Positions 1 through 8,247 of a DNA stretch of 64,000 nt are shown piece after piece; within the stretch, counting starts at the first letter, position 1; each line of letters starts with the position of its first letter. The translations under genes were made by a program, and so were the position numbers. The stretch comes from Aedoeadaptatus nemausensis. GTDB taxonomy: Bacteria > Bacillota > Clostridia > Tissierellales > Peptoniphilaceae. Where the stretch lies: contig NZ_CAIJCS010000014.1 of assembly GCF_903819165.1 (NCBI RefSeq), positions 248,001 through 312,000 of the forward strand. The letters run 5' to 3'. The notes beneath the pieces were generated by a model that searched no databases, was not told where the DNA came from, and saw only the letters and a program-made list of their open reading frames with translations.

Positions 1-1300
1 CTTCCTCCTTCCCGGCGTCGGATTTTAATTTTTCTGCTGCCAAGGCATCGTCATCTACAGCCTCAATGGGCGCAGTTTTCCGACTGTCGTGAATTAATTC
101 ATCGCTATTGTAAGGATCGGACGAGTCCTCTGTTTCGTAACTGTCCGCCGCTTCGATTTTTGTATGATCGATTACGATAGTTTCATCATCTCTATCTTCT
201 TCGACCAGAGAAACATCGCTGCTCGCTTCTTCTGAAGTATCTTCAGAAACTTCTTCATGAGATTCGACAGCCTCGTCAAAGGGATCCTCTTTTAATTCGC
301 CGACCACTTCAGCATCATCATCAAATAATTTTTCATCATAAGCTACGATCGTATCGTCGTTATCCATGGCTTCATCCGCTACTTCAGGTTTTTTAGCAGA
401 TTCATTCGCCGTTTTTCGAGGTGTATCCCCATACTCGAAAGAATTGATCTTGTTTTCTAAAAGAGCATCTTCCAAGGTGAAGTTTTTAATTTTTTCTTGG
501 TGTAACACCGTCGTGAGTGTAGGCAGATAACCGTCATAGAAAAATTGAATGTCGCCGGATTCGTCCTTCAGTAATTCGCAACCGATGGATTCAAAAGCGG
601 GAACCGAAACTAATTCGTCGAAAATACGAAGAACTTTATCATTGTTTTTCTTGTCTTTTAAATACTCGAGGCCTACGAGACGGCCTCCGGATAGATAAGC
701 TCCCCGGTCACCGAAACGTTGACCTACGGAAAGGTCGTCAGTTAATAGTAATACAGACAAACCTTCGGAACGTTGCAGACGTTTCAAGTGAGTAAACAGT
801 TTATCCACCATGGCGTGGTTCAAATCTTTTGTAGGATTATCGATAATGAGTAATTTCGGCTTGGTAATCAAAGCATTCACGATGGCGACGCGCTTGCGTT
901 CGGAGTCTGTCAAATCAAAAAATTTATGTTTATTATCCAACTCAAAGTATTCCATTAGGGATTGAATATCGTCCGTATTTTTAAGCCCGTGGAATGCCAA
1001 GGTATGTTTAAATAAAGCGTTCGGTTTCAGATTGTCGTAAATCCAAACGTCTTCCGGAATATAACTCGTAAATTCCTTAACCGATTTTGCTTCTTTTTGG
1101 GCGCTCATGTCGAACACGTTTACGATGCCCTTGTTCGGCTTATAAAAATTAAATAGAATGCGTGCCAATGTCGTCTTTCCCGAGCCCGGAAGGCCCATTA
1201 CTGAAAATATTTCGCCATCGAATACTTCCAGGTTGAAATTATTAAAAACTAATTGACGACGAAACTTTTTTGTGAGTTCACTAACTACTATAGCACTCAT
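1..1300 (-). CDS. ABC transporter ATP-binding protein with acidic C-terminal tail (partial)
   Basis: The gene starts at ATG 1300 behind the ribosome site AGAGGTG and runs off the left edge, so the C-terminus is missing. The N-terminal ~230 residues are an ABC ATPase domain with a clear Walker A (GLPGSGKTT, near residue 34). The signature is degenerate (LTDSERKR instead of LSGGQ), and Walker B reads LLIIDNP, with Asn where the catalytic Glu normally sits. A middle section of ~80 residues follows, then a long Asp/Glu/Ser-rich tail, presumably unstructured. No membrane segment is visible. The family normally energises export or import through a partner permease, which may lie beyond the window. 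The motif changes suggest weak or altered ATP hydrolysis; this is inference. Divergent from ychF. Confidence 0.8.
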   Translation of the reverse strand, partial: MSAIVVSELTKKFRRQLVFNNFNLEVFDGEIFSVMGLPGSGKTTLARILFNFYKPNKGIVNVFDMSAQKEAKSVKEFTSYIPEDVWIYDNLKPNALFKHTLAFHGLKNTDDIQSLMEYFELDNKHKFFDLTDSERKRVAIVNALITKPKLLIIDNPTKDLNHAMVDKLFTHLKRLQRSEGLSVLLLTDDLSVGQRFGDRGAYLSGGRLVGLEYLKDKKNNDKVLRIFDELVSVPAFESIGCELLKDESGDIQFFYDGYLPTLTTVLHQEKIKNFTLEDALLENKINSFEYGDTPRKTANESAKKPEVADEAMDNDDTIVAYDEKLFDDDAEVVGELKEDPFDEAVESHEEVSEDTSEEASSDVSLVEEDRDDETIVIDHTKIEAADSYETEDSSDPYNSDELIHDSRKTAPIEAVDDDALAAEKLKSDAGKEE

Positions 1301-1323
1301 GTTTCACCTCTCTTTTCTTTCAT

Positions 1324-1390
1324 ATTATACATGATGGGGAGTTAAAATGGAAACGATCCGCTAAAAACACGAGAATTTCTATGTTATAAT
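1324..1390. promoter_or_regulatory. Divergent promoter region between the ABC gene and ychF
   Basis: On the plus strand TGTTATAAT (extended -10, hexamer 1385-1390) lies 29 bases before the ychF ATG. On the minus strand a second TATAAT (1324-1329) lies 23 bases before the ABC gene start. Neither has a good -35 box. Confidence 0.5.
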
Positions 1391-1419
1391 GGAATCGAAA
1401 ATGAAAAGAGGAGACGACA

Positions 1420-2505
1420 ATGAAATTAGGAATTATAGGACTTCCCAATGTCGGAAAGTCAACTTTATTTAACGCCATTACCCAAGCAGGCGCAGAAGCC
1501 GCCAACTACCCCTTCGCTACCATCAAGCCTAATGTGGGCATGGTAGAGGTAAAGGATCGCCGCTTGGATAAGTTAAGCGTCATCAGCCAATCGAAAAAAA
1601 TCATTTACGCTACCATCGAATTTGCCGATATTGCGGGCCTCGTCAAAGGTGCCAGCAAAGGAGAAGGACTGGGCAATCAGTTCTTATCCCATATTCGGGA
1701 AGTGGATGCTCTCGTCCACGTAGTACGCTGTTTCGACGACGAAAATATTATTCACGTCGAAGGGAGCGTAGATCCCATTCGCGATATCGAAACCATTAAT
1801 CTGGAGCTTATTTTCTCGGACTTGGAAATTCTCGAAAAACGTCTCGAACGGGTCAATAAACAATTAAAGGGCGACAAGAGCCTACAGCCGGAAAAAGAAC
1901 TGATCGAGAAAATGATCGCTACCCTCGAGGCGGAAAAACCTGCCCGCTCTTTAGATTACAGCGAAGAAGAACTTAAGATGCTGTCTTCTTTCAGTCTTCT
2001 TACTATGAAGCCCGTTATTTATGCCGCCAATGTTTCGGAAGATGATATTTTAACCGGCAATGAAAATGTTGATCGCGTATGTGAGTTCGCCGCAAAAGAC
2101 GACGATGAAACCATCGTGATTTCCGCCGCCATCGAAGAAGAAATCGCCGCATTGGACGACGATGATAAGGCGGAATACCTGGAGGCCATGGGTCTCGAAG
2201 ATTCGGGTCTCGACCGCCTGGTTAAAGCTTCTTACAGCCTGCTCGGCCTGATCAGTTTCCTCACGACAGGAGAAGTGGAAACTCGTGCCTGGACCATTCG
2301 AAAAGGTGCGAAAGCTCCCGAAGCCGCCGGCAAAATCCATACGGATATTGAAAGAGGCTTTATTAAAGCCGACACCATCGCATACGATAAACTCGTGGAG
2401 GCAGGCTCCATTCCCCACGCACGGGAAAAAGGCTGGATCCGAAGCGAAGGAAAAGATTATGTAATGGTCGACGGGGATGTCGTCAATTTCAAGTTCAATG
2501 TGTAA
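1420..2505 (+). CDS. ychF: Redox-regulated ATPase YchF
   Basis: Obg-like P-loop NTPase of 361 residues, the usual family length. The first G motif is GLPNVGKST (7-15) and the G3 region is DIAGLVKGA (70-78). The G4 position reads NVSE rather than NKxD, the change known to make this family prefer ATP to GTP. A helical insertion (~130-195) and a C-terminal TGS domain (~278-361) follow. The family is cytoplasmic and associates with ribosomes; it is linked to stress responses. Start at ATG 1420 with GAGGAG eight bases upstream. Single-gene unit with its own promoter and terminator. Confidence 0.96.
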   Translation: MKLGIIGLPNVGKSTLFNAITQAGAEAANYPFATIKPNVGMVEVKDRRLDKLSVISQSKKIIYATIEFADIAGLVKGASKGEGLGNQFLSHIREVDALVHVVRCFDDENIIHVEGSVDPIRDIETINLELIFSDLEILEKRLERVNKQLKGDKSLQPEKELIEKMIATLEAEKPARSLDYSEEELKMLSSFSLLTMKPVIYAANVSEDDILTGNENVDRVCEFAAKDDDETIVISAAIEEEIAALDDDDKAEYLEAMGLEDSGLDRLVKASYSLLGLISFLTTGEVETRAWTIRKGAKAPEAAGKIHTDIERGFIKADTIAYDKLVEAGSIPHAREKGWIRSEGKDYVMVDGDVVNFKFNV

Positions 2506-2514
2506 ATTTTTAAA

Positions 2515-2560
2515 AATGGCTTAATCACTGCAACATGCATGGTTAAGCCATTCTTTTTTT
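2515..2560 (+). terminator. Intrinsic terminator after ychF
   Basis: Ten-base arms AATGGCTTAA (2515-2524) and TTAAGCCATT (2543-2552) are followed by a C and seven T. It lies nine bases after the ychF stop. Confidence 0.85.
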
Positions 2561-2668
2561 CATCTAATTACTTTTAATCCACTATCTTCATATGTTTTTA
2601 AATAAATACCGTGCTCTTAATTGATTTAATATCTTTTTTCTCACCCAATTAACAGCGCCAACAATAAG

Positions 2669-2712
2669 AGACCCCCAAAAAACGGATTCATCAGTCCAAA
2701 TTTTGGGGGTCT
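2669..2712. repeat. IS-end-like hairpin (possible relic of an IS left terminus)
   Basis: Perfect 12-base arms AGACCCCCAAAA (2669-2680) and TTTTGGGGGTCT (2701-2712) flank a 20-base loop with a small inner stem. Read on the minus strand, about 33 of 43 positions match the left-end hairpin of the IS at 8201-8244. Similarity stops beyond it and no transposase remains. It also lies just beyond the stop of the minus-strand operon (2734) and may stop its transcripts, although no good T-run follows. Confidence 0.6.
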
Positions 2713-2733
2713 GTACATTCGATTATTTATTTT

Positions 2734-3087
2734 TTACACATCTCGACGACGTCGCTCGTCGGGATTATATATTTCGGGATAACGGTCTTTATTATAGATG
2801 CCGATGCAAAGTGCAAAGAGCAGCGAACATATTCCCGACGTCACACAAACCAGTGCCACGTATATATTCATTAAACTTTCTCTGTCGAAGAGACGATTTA
2901 ATACCATCATTAAGGAAAACATGCCGATAAATACGAGGGCGAGTCCCGGTACATAGCGCAAGAATCGCATGCGCTTCCCCGCCATATTAATGATAAAAGT
3001 CACGATTATAGAAATAATAACGGCCAAAATTAAAATGATAATATAAGTGAAATTGCCGTTCAGACTGTCCGAAATTTTAGATAACAT
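2734..3087 (-). CDS. Small three-helix membrane protein, unknown function
   Basis: 117 residues with hydrophobic segments at about 14-36, 43-63 and 74-97 and a charged, Arg-rich C-terminus (ERRRRDV). I do not recognise a family. It is the last gene of the operon that begins with the MtnA-like isomerase, eight bases after the lipoprotein gene and next to a histidine kinase. It may be part of the same envelope-sensing unit; this rests on position only. Confidence 0.7.
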   Translation of the reverse strand: MLSKISDSLNGNFTYIIILILAVIISIIVTFIINMAGKRMRFLRYVPGLALVFIGMFSLMMVLNRLFDRESLMNIYVALVCVTSGICSLLFALCIGIYNKDRYPEIYNPDERRRRDV

Positions 3088-3095
3088 ACTGCCTC

Positions 3096-3638
3096 CTACT
3101 TCTCCGTTGCGCCGGAATAATATAGGGCTTCGGAGTTTGAATTTTTCAGTAAATCTTGAAGCTGTTGGTCGTCGAGACTTCCCTTAGTCTTCACCATTTG
3201 CAATAAGTTGCCATACACATCGATATAGGCTACGTCCTCCTTTTCGCGATACACAGTAAAGAGAGGACGTTCTTTTTCATAAATCGTAATGACAAAAAGT
3301 GTATCACTCGAAATATCGACATCTTCTTTCGTTTTATTATACCCTACTTTCATCAAATAGTCAGTTTTACCTTTTTTTACTGCGTATTCCGGATCGTTTA
3401 TTTTTTGCGATGCAAAAATGACGGCGTGAGGAGCGAAGATCGCGTCGGATCCTACAATGGACTGCAAGTCTTGAGCGCCGTCTCCACGGGTCTGTACGCC
3501 GGTTACGATCCAGCGTCCCTGTAGAGGCGAGCGATTAATTTCCGGCCGTTCAATCAACTGGTATTCCCCTCCCATGGCACTGCAGGAAGTTAAAACGAAA
3601 GTACATAGTATGATGAACAAATAGTTTATTCTTTTCAT
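3096..3638 (-). CDS. Putative lipoprotein next to a two-component system
   Basis: 180 residues with a signal peptide and lipobox LTSC (acylated Cys at ~19), so the mature protein is predicted to be anchored on the outside of the membrane. The remainder is a single soluble domain with no motif I can name. Its start overlaps the kinase stop by four bases (ATGA), indicating translational coupling. It could be an accessory sensor for the kinase; this is inference from position. Confidence 0.75.
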   Translation of the reverse strand: MKRINYLFIILCTFVLTSCSAMGGEYQLIERPEINRSPLQGRWIVTGVQTRGDGAQDLQSIVGSDAIFAPHAVIFASQKINDPEYAVKKGKTDYLMKVGYNKTKEDVDISSDTLFVITIYEKERPLFTVYREKEDVAYIDVYGNLLQMVKTKGSLDDQQLQDLLKNSNSEALYYSGATEK

Positions 3639-5041
3639 TGGACAGCCTCATTTTCCAGGGGAACAAAAACCCTAATCGATGTACCCACATACTTTTCCGA
3701 TACGATTTGTATTTCACCGTTGTGTAACTTAATAATTTCTTCGGCGATGGAAAGGCCGAGTCCGGAGTGGGAATTGGAGTGTTTGCCTTTGTAGAATTTT
3801 TCCTTGGCGAGGCGAAGTTCGTTTTCGTCCATGCCTACCCCATTATCGGAAACGATGATCTCATAGTTTGGATAGTTTTTCCGAGCTTCCAGTAAAACCC
3901 AACCTCCGGGATCGGTGAACTTGATGGCATTATCAATAAGATTAATAAGCACTTGACGAAGGCGATCTTCATCCGCCGTTATGAGTACCACTTCCTCGTT
4001 TACCTCGTTAATAAGGTGAACCTCCTGCTTCTGTGCCCTGGGCTCCATCTGTTTTAAGATGCCGATACAGGTAGAGGTTATATCGAACTGATCTTTTTTT
4101 AGAGTAATGCGACCCGATATATAGCGGGAGAAATCCAAAAGCTCTTCCACCATTTTTGAAAGACGTTCGGTTTCGCCTTCGATAATATTAAACCCTTCCG
4201 CCATAACATCTTTTTCTTCCGGATCCGTATCTTTTAAAATAGCGGCCCATCCCCGAATAGAAGTGAGTGGCGTACGAAGTTCGTGGCTGATGGAGGAGAT
4301 AAAGTCGTTCTTAACCTGCTCTTTTCTCACAATTTCCGCCGCAAGAGTATTGAGAGATTGAGCTAGTTGACCGAGTTCGTCGTCTCTCTCCATTTTGATT
4401 CGCCTTTTATATTGTCCGTCCGCCAACTGAATAGCGGTCGATTGAATTTCTTCAATAGGTCGGGTAATGCCCTTGGCTAAAAAACGGCTCACGATAACGG
4501 AAATAGCGATAACCAAAAACGTTAGCAGGAGCAGATAGCGCGTCAAAGTCAATACCGCGCGATGTGCCGGCGCCAAAGACGATGTATAACGTAAGACACC
4601 TAAAAGACCGTGGTCCTCGGAAAATAAGGGCCTGGATACGGAAAGAACAGGCGTGTCGGAATAAGTTACTTTCCCAACTCGAGATCCGCTCTCTCCTTCT
4701 AAAGCCGATTGTACGTCTGTATAATCTTTAACCGGGTCGTTAATAGCTCCGATGGAGTCGTAAAGAAGTTGGCCGTCTGCGCCGATTAGCTGAACCTGCC
4801 CTCCCGATTGATTAAAGACCATATTATAGTCGCTCTCCAGAAGCATTTCCAGATCGACATTCTTAAAATAGCGCTCGTAGGTATAGTAGGAACTGTCCAA
4901 TTGTTGCTCCAAATAATATCGAACTCCGTTATAAGTATATTGACGAAATCCCAGAATCAAAAAAACATCGAGCAAGCTGACGGTTAGAAGAATGAGAGCG
5001 ACAAAATTTCGAGTAATGACAGTGCGAATGGAGTGTTTCAT
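3635..5041 (-). CDS. Sensor histidine kinase
   Basis: 468 residues. Order of parts: TM1 (~11-31), extracytoplasmic sensor region (~32-163), TM2 (~165-188), HAMP (~190-240), HisKA dimerisation domain with phospho-acceptor His253 in SHELRTP, then the HATPase domain with N box (LINLIDNAIKF), DNGVG and GLGLS motifs. Partner of the response regulator four bases upstream. The signal is unknown; the operon also holds a lipoprotein and a membrane protein that could be involved. Confidence 0.92.
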   Translation of the reverse strand: MKHSIRTVITRNFVALILLTVSLLDVFLILGFRQYTYNGVRYYLEQQLDSSYYTYERYFKNVDLEMLLESDYNMVFNQSGGQVQLIGADGQLLYDSIGAINDPVKDYTDVQSALEGESGSRVGKVTYSDTPVLSVSRPLFSEDHGLLGVLRYTSSLAPAHRAVLTLTRYLLLLTFLVIAISVIVSRFLAKGITRPIEEIQSTAIQLADGQYKRRIKMERDDELGQLAQSLNTLAAEIVRKEQVKNDFISSISHELRTPLTSIRGWAAILKDTDPEEKDVMAEGFNIIEGETERLSKMVEELLDFSRYISGRITLKKDQFDITSTCIGILKQMEPRAQKQEVHLINEVNEEVVLITADEDRLRQVLINLIDNAIKFTDPGGWVLLEARKNYPNYEIIVSDNGVGMDENELRLAKEKFYKGKHSNSHSGLGLSIAEEIIKLHNGEIQIVSEKYVGTSIRVFVPLENEAVQ

Positions 5042-5045
5042 AAGA

Positions 5046-5741
5046 TTATCGGCTTGTTTTCCAACGGTAGCCTACGCCCCAGACGGTTTCGATATAGGTA
5101 GGGTGGGCAGGATCCTCTTCAATTTTTGAACGTAAACGTCGAATATTCACATCCACAATTTTACTGTCCCCCAGAAATTCTTCGCCCCAAACGGCGTTTA
5201 ATATTTCATCGCGACTGAGGGCGCGATTCACATTATTCATAAAGAGCTTTACGATCTCATGTTCCGTAGGAGTCAATTCGATTTCTTCCTCGCCTTTAAA
5301 AAATTTATGACCGTAAACGTCGATCTTAAACTTCCCGCTTTCTAAATAGCGATTACCTTTTTTCTTCATACCATCCTTGACGAGGCGGCGCTCCAATGAT
5401 TTGATTCTGAGCGTAAGTTCCGTAGGGTTGAATGGCTTTGTAAGGTAATCATCGGTACCGCTTTGAAGGCCCATAATCTTATCATAATCTTCCGCCTTCG
5501 CCGTAAGCATTATGATGCCGAGGCCCGGAAATGACGAACGTAAGCGATCACATACTTCGAAGCCGTCGATTCCCGGTAGCATAATATCGAGAAGTACAAT
5601 ATCCGGTCGCTTATCTTCGGCGACTTGGAGACCTTCTTCCCCACTTCCCGCTTCGAATACTTCAAAACCTTCTCTCTCTAAGTTTATTTTTATAAATTTG
5701 CGGATGGAAACTTCATCTTCAACCAATAGTATCTTTGTCAT
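5046..5741 (-). CDS. OmpR/PhoB-family response regulator
   Basis: 231 residues: receiver domain with acidic pocket (VEDE), phospho-acceptor Asp52 (LLDIMLPG) and the conserved Lys (LTKPF), then a winged-helix DNA-binding domain ending VWGVGYRW. I chose ATG 5741 with AGAGG six bases upstream; an in-frame TTG two codons earlier falls too close to that site. The first 23 bases overlap the end of the HD hydrolase gene. Cognate kinase lies directly downstream. Confidence 0.92.
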   Translation of the reverse strand: MTKILLVEDEVSIRKFIKINLEREGFEVFEAGSGEEGLQVAEDKRPDIVLLDIMLPGIDGFEVCDRLRSSFPGLGIIMLTAKAEDYDKIMGLQSGTDDYLTKPFNPTELTLRIKSLERRLVKDGMKKKGNRYLESGKFKIDVYGHKFFKGEEEIELTPTEHEIVKLFMNNVNRALSRDEILNAVWGEEFLGDSKIVDVNIRRLRSKIEEDPAHPTYIETVWGVGYRWKTSR

Positions 5742-6318
5742 GGTCAACCTCTTTATTAAAATAATCGTCTACTTTTTTCAGGATCACATCGTATAATTCC
5801 GGATAGCGCTCTATAGGCGCGATGCGTTTCAAGACGTCTTCGTAAAGTATATGGTGTTCATTCCATGTTCCCCCGTCATTGACCGCATTTAAAAGAATAG
5901 GCTCTATACGGTCCATGGCCAATGCGAAATGAGATTCCGGTGTCTCCTGGGCTTCAAATTCTTCCCAAAGATTACGAAATTCTTCTCCAAGCTCCTCGGG
6001 GAGTGAGCCGTAAAGCTTGTTCGCCGCCGCCACTTCCCTTTCCCTCTTGGATTCGTTTAATTTCTTATCATAGGCAAAAGTATCTCCCGCTTCGATTTCG
6101 ACTACATCGTGAAACAGAAGCATGGCCACTACCCTGGAAATATCTACGTGAGATGGAGCGTGATCTTTTAAAATCAGCGCCATGGCGGCGATGTGAAAAC
6201 TATGTTCCGCATCGTTCTCATAACGGTCGCCGTAGACAAGGTGGGTCTTACGGTATACGGTCTTCATTTTTTCAAGCGTATAAATAAAATCGATTTGCCG
6301 TTTTAAGTCTCTATTCAT
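5719..6318 (-). CDS. HD-domain hydrolase (YfbR/HDDC2-like, possible 5'-nucleotidase)
   Basis: 199 residues with the HD-type metal-binding pattern: His in NDAEHSF (~39), HD in LLFHD (~69-70) and a later Asp in AMDRIEP. Length and spacing fit the small HD nucleotidase/dNMP phosphohydrolase group. It starts one base after the isomerase stop (TAAAATG) without a clear ribosome site, so it is probably translated by coupling. With an isomerase upstream and a nucleoside phosphorylase opposite, a role in nucleotide or nucleoside salvage is plausible but unproven. Confidence 0.82.
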   Translation of the reverse strand: MNRDLKRQIDFIYTLEKMKTVYRKTHLVYGDRYENDAEHSFHIAAMALILKDHAPSHVDISRVVAMLLFHDVVEIEAGDTFAYDKKLNESKREREVAAANKLYGSLPEELGEEFRNLWEEFEAQETPESHFALAMDRIEPILLNAVNDGGTWNEHHILYEDVLKRIAPIERYPELYDVILKKVDDYFNKEVDHDKDTIG

Positions 6319-6319
6319 T

Positions 6320-7378
6320 TTACACGGCGAAATAAAAATCGCCCTCTCCTTTTAACTCTTTATATCGTTTCAGATCATTAGATTCGAAAATGCCTAGATC
6401 GGTGACGATGCCCGTAACGAGCTCCGGCGGCGTTACGTCGAAGGCGGGATAGTATCCCTTTACGCCCTCTAAGGTATGTTTGATACCGTGAGCGGACAAG
6501 CTTTCTTCGGTATCTCGCATTTCGATGGTAATATCCCCTGCATTTTCGATATCCATGTCGGGAATACCGGTAGCGTAATAGGGAATGTCGAAATACTTGC
6601 ATAAAATCGCCATTTGATAGGTTCCCACTTTGTTGACGATGCTGCCGTCCATACATATGGAATCCGCTGCCGACGTAAAGAGGCTTACCCCCTCATTTTT
6701 CATATAGGCCGCCACCATATTATCGGTAATGACCGTGACGTCCATGCCCATATCTTTAAATACCGAGGCCGTAAAGCGAGCTCCCTGTAAGAAAGGCCGG
6801 GTCTCCGGGCAGACGAAGCGAATCTTTGTATCGCTCTTCTTAATATGGCGAGCTAACATGCCGATAATGGTTTCCCCGAAGCACTGGGTCATAATCGTGC
6901 CCTCATTTGGAATGGCGTGCATAAAATGTTCCGCCACGCGATCGATGGCATGGTAACGACGTTCCATAGATTTTAAGGCGTGATCTCTTAAGATGAGATC
7001 CAAGTTTTTATCGTCTATATTTTCTTTGGCCACTTCCAGCGAACCTGCTGTAACTTGCGCCATTCGTCCTGCCGTAGTAGGACGGGCATTGGCAATGCAT
7101 TCCGCCGCCTCCTCCAAAAAACGGTAGCGCGATTCACCCTTTAAATCTCGGGATTCATAGGCAGCCAGTGCCATGCCCATGGCCGCCGCCGTATAAGGTC
7201 CCGCCGATTGGGTCACCATGGCACGAACGGCATCCCGTACCTCTATGTAAGTTTTACAGCGAACGTATTCTATTTTAACCGGATAAATTCGTCGATCTAA
7301 AATCGATACTATTCCGTCTTCGTAATATGCCACGTGTTTTGCCTGCAACATATAGGCAAGATCTCGATCAAATTCCAT
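6320..7378 (-). CDS. mtnA: S-methyl-5-thioribose-1-phosphate isomerase-like protein (MtnA/eIF2B family)
   Basis: 352 residues of the aldose-1-phosphate isomerase / eIF2B-alpha fold. The candidate catalytic Cys166 (IMTQCFGE) and Asp239 (AADSI) are both present, followed by the family block NKVGTY. MtnA converts methylthioribose-1-phosphate to methylthioribulose-1-phosphate in methionine salvage. Here the usual RGAPAIG and THCNAG blocks are diverged (QSAGPYTAAAMG, TQCFG), so another ribose-1-phosphate-type substrate is possible. Start: ATG 7378 behind GAGAGGG; an upstream ATG at 7411 lacks a ribosome site. First gene of the operon, divergent from the phosphorylase at 7447. Confidence 0.78.
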   Translation of the reverse strand: MEFDRDLAYMLQAKHVAYYEDGIVSILDRRIYPVKIEYVRCKTYIEVRDAVRAMVTQSAGPYTAAAMGMALAAYESRDLKGESRYRFLEEAAECIANARPTTAGRMAQVTAGSLEVAKENIDDKNLDLILRDHALKSMERRYHAIDRVAEHFMHAIPNEGTIMTQCFGETIIGMLARHIKKSDTKIRFVCPETRPFLQGARFTASVFKDMGMDVTVITDNMVAAYMKNEGVSLFTSAADSICMDGSIVNKVGTYQMAILCKYFDIPYYATGIPDMDIENAGDITIEMRDTEESLSAHGIKHTLEGVKGYYPAFDVTPPELVTGIVTDLGIFESNDLKRYKELKGEGDFYFAV

Positions 7379-7446
7379 GTTTCCCTCTCTTTCCATGTAT
7401 AATAGTACCATAATAGAAGATTAGAAACGAGAGAAACGAGGTTAAT

Positions 7447-8172
7447 ATGAACTATGGAATTATCGGCGGAACAGGCTTTGAAGCGCCTTTTAAAGATGCC
7501 GAAGAAAAAATAATGCACACGCCTTATGGTGATACCAAAATCTTTTTCCCGAAAGACAAACCCTATGTTTTCGTCTCCCGTCATGGAGCCGATCATACAA
7601 TTCCCCCTCATCAGGTGCCCTATCGCGCTAATATTTGGGCACTTAAAGAATTAGGCGTTACGGAAGTTTACGGCATCAGCGCCGTGGGAAGTTTAAAAAA
7701 AGAATTCGGCCCGGATGCTGTAGTGCTTTCAGAGGATTTTTTAGATTTCACGAAGACCCGCACTAATACATTTTACGACGGAGATCACAACGAGGCGAAG
7801 CACATAGCCATGGACATACCCTACGACCCGATATTGAACGAGGAGTTCGAACGGACCTTCGGCGAATCATTACCTCGAGGCGTCTATGTGTCCACAGAAG
7901 GACCTCGCTTTGAGTCGAAAGCGGAAATAAGATTTTACGCTTCCATCGGCGGCGATGTAGTGGGCATGACCAATGTGCCCGAAGTGGTTCTCGCAAGAGA
8001 GTTGGGACTTCACTACGCCAATATTAATCACGTCGTCAACTACTGCACCGGCGTAAGCGACGAAATGATCATAACGAAGTCAAAAACCGTTCGCAGACGT
8101 ATTATTGAAGCCATCGACAAAGTATTTACTTCCGACCGTACGCCGAGAGAGTCGCGAATCGATTTACTATAA
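7447..8172 (+). CDS. MTAP-family purine nucleoside phosphorylase, probably 6-oxopurine type
   Basis: 241 residues of the trimeric PNP/MTAP family: GGTG loop at 7-10, phosphate-site SRHG (44-47), PHQVPYRAN (54-62), STEGPRFES (149-157) and MTNVPE (174-179). MTAP enzymes have Asp at the two purine-binding positions (TDYDCW in human); here the aligned stretch is VNYCTG, with Asn198 and Cys200. That substitution is known from methylthioinosine phosphorylases, so 6-oxopurine nucleosides are the likelier substrates. Start ATG 7447 with GAGG five bases upstream. Divergent from the MtnA-like gene, suggesting the phosphorylase product feeds that isomerase. Confidence 0.85.
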   Translation: MNYGIIGGTGFEAPFKDAEEKIMHTPYGDTKIFFPKDKPYVFVSRHGADHTIPPHQVPYRANIWALKELGVTEVYGISAVGSLKKEFGPDAVVLSEDFLDFTKTRTNTFYDGDHNEAKHIAMDIPYDPILNEEFERTFGESLPRGVYVSTEGPRFESKAEIRFYASIGGDVVGMTNVPEVVLARELGLHYANINHVVNYCTGVSDEMIITKSKTVRRRIIEAIDKVFTSDRTPRESRIDLL

Positions 8173-8173
8173 T

Positions 8174-8194
8174 AAAAAAACTCACGCACCATTT
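8174..8194. terminator. Left half of a terminator split by the IS
   Basis: A-run plus ACTCACGCA (8174-8188) is the left arm of a hairpin whose right arm TGCGTGAGTTTTTT is at 9747-9760. Removing the IS and one copy of TTT joins them into a 14-base stem with a nine-base loop, a bidirectional terminator between the phosphorylase gene and pyrR. Confidence 0.8.
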
Positions 8195-8247
8195 TGCACT
8201 GACCCCCAAAAGTTGGACCAAGAAATCCAACCTTTGGGGGTCTTTTA

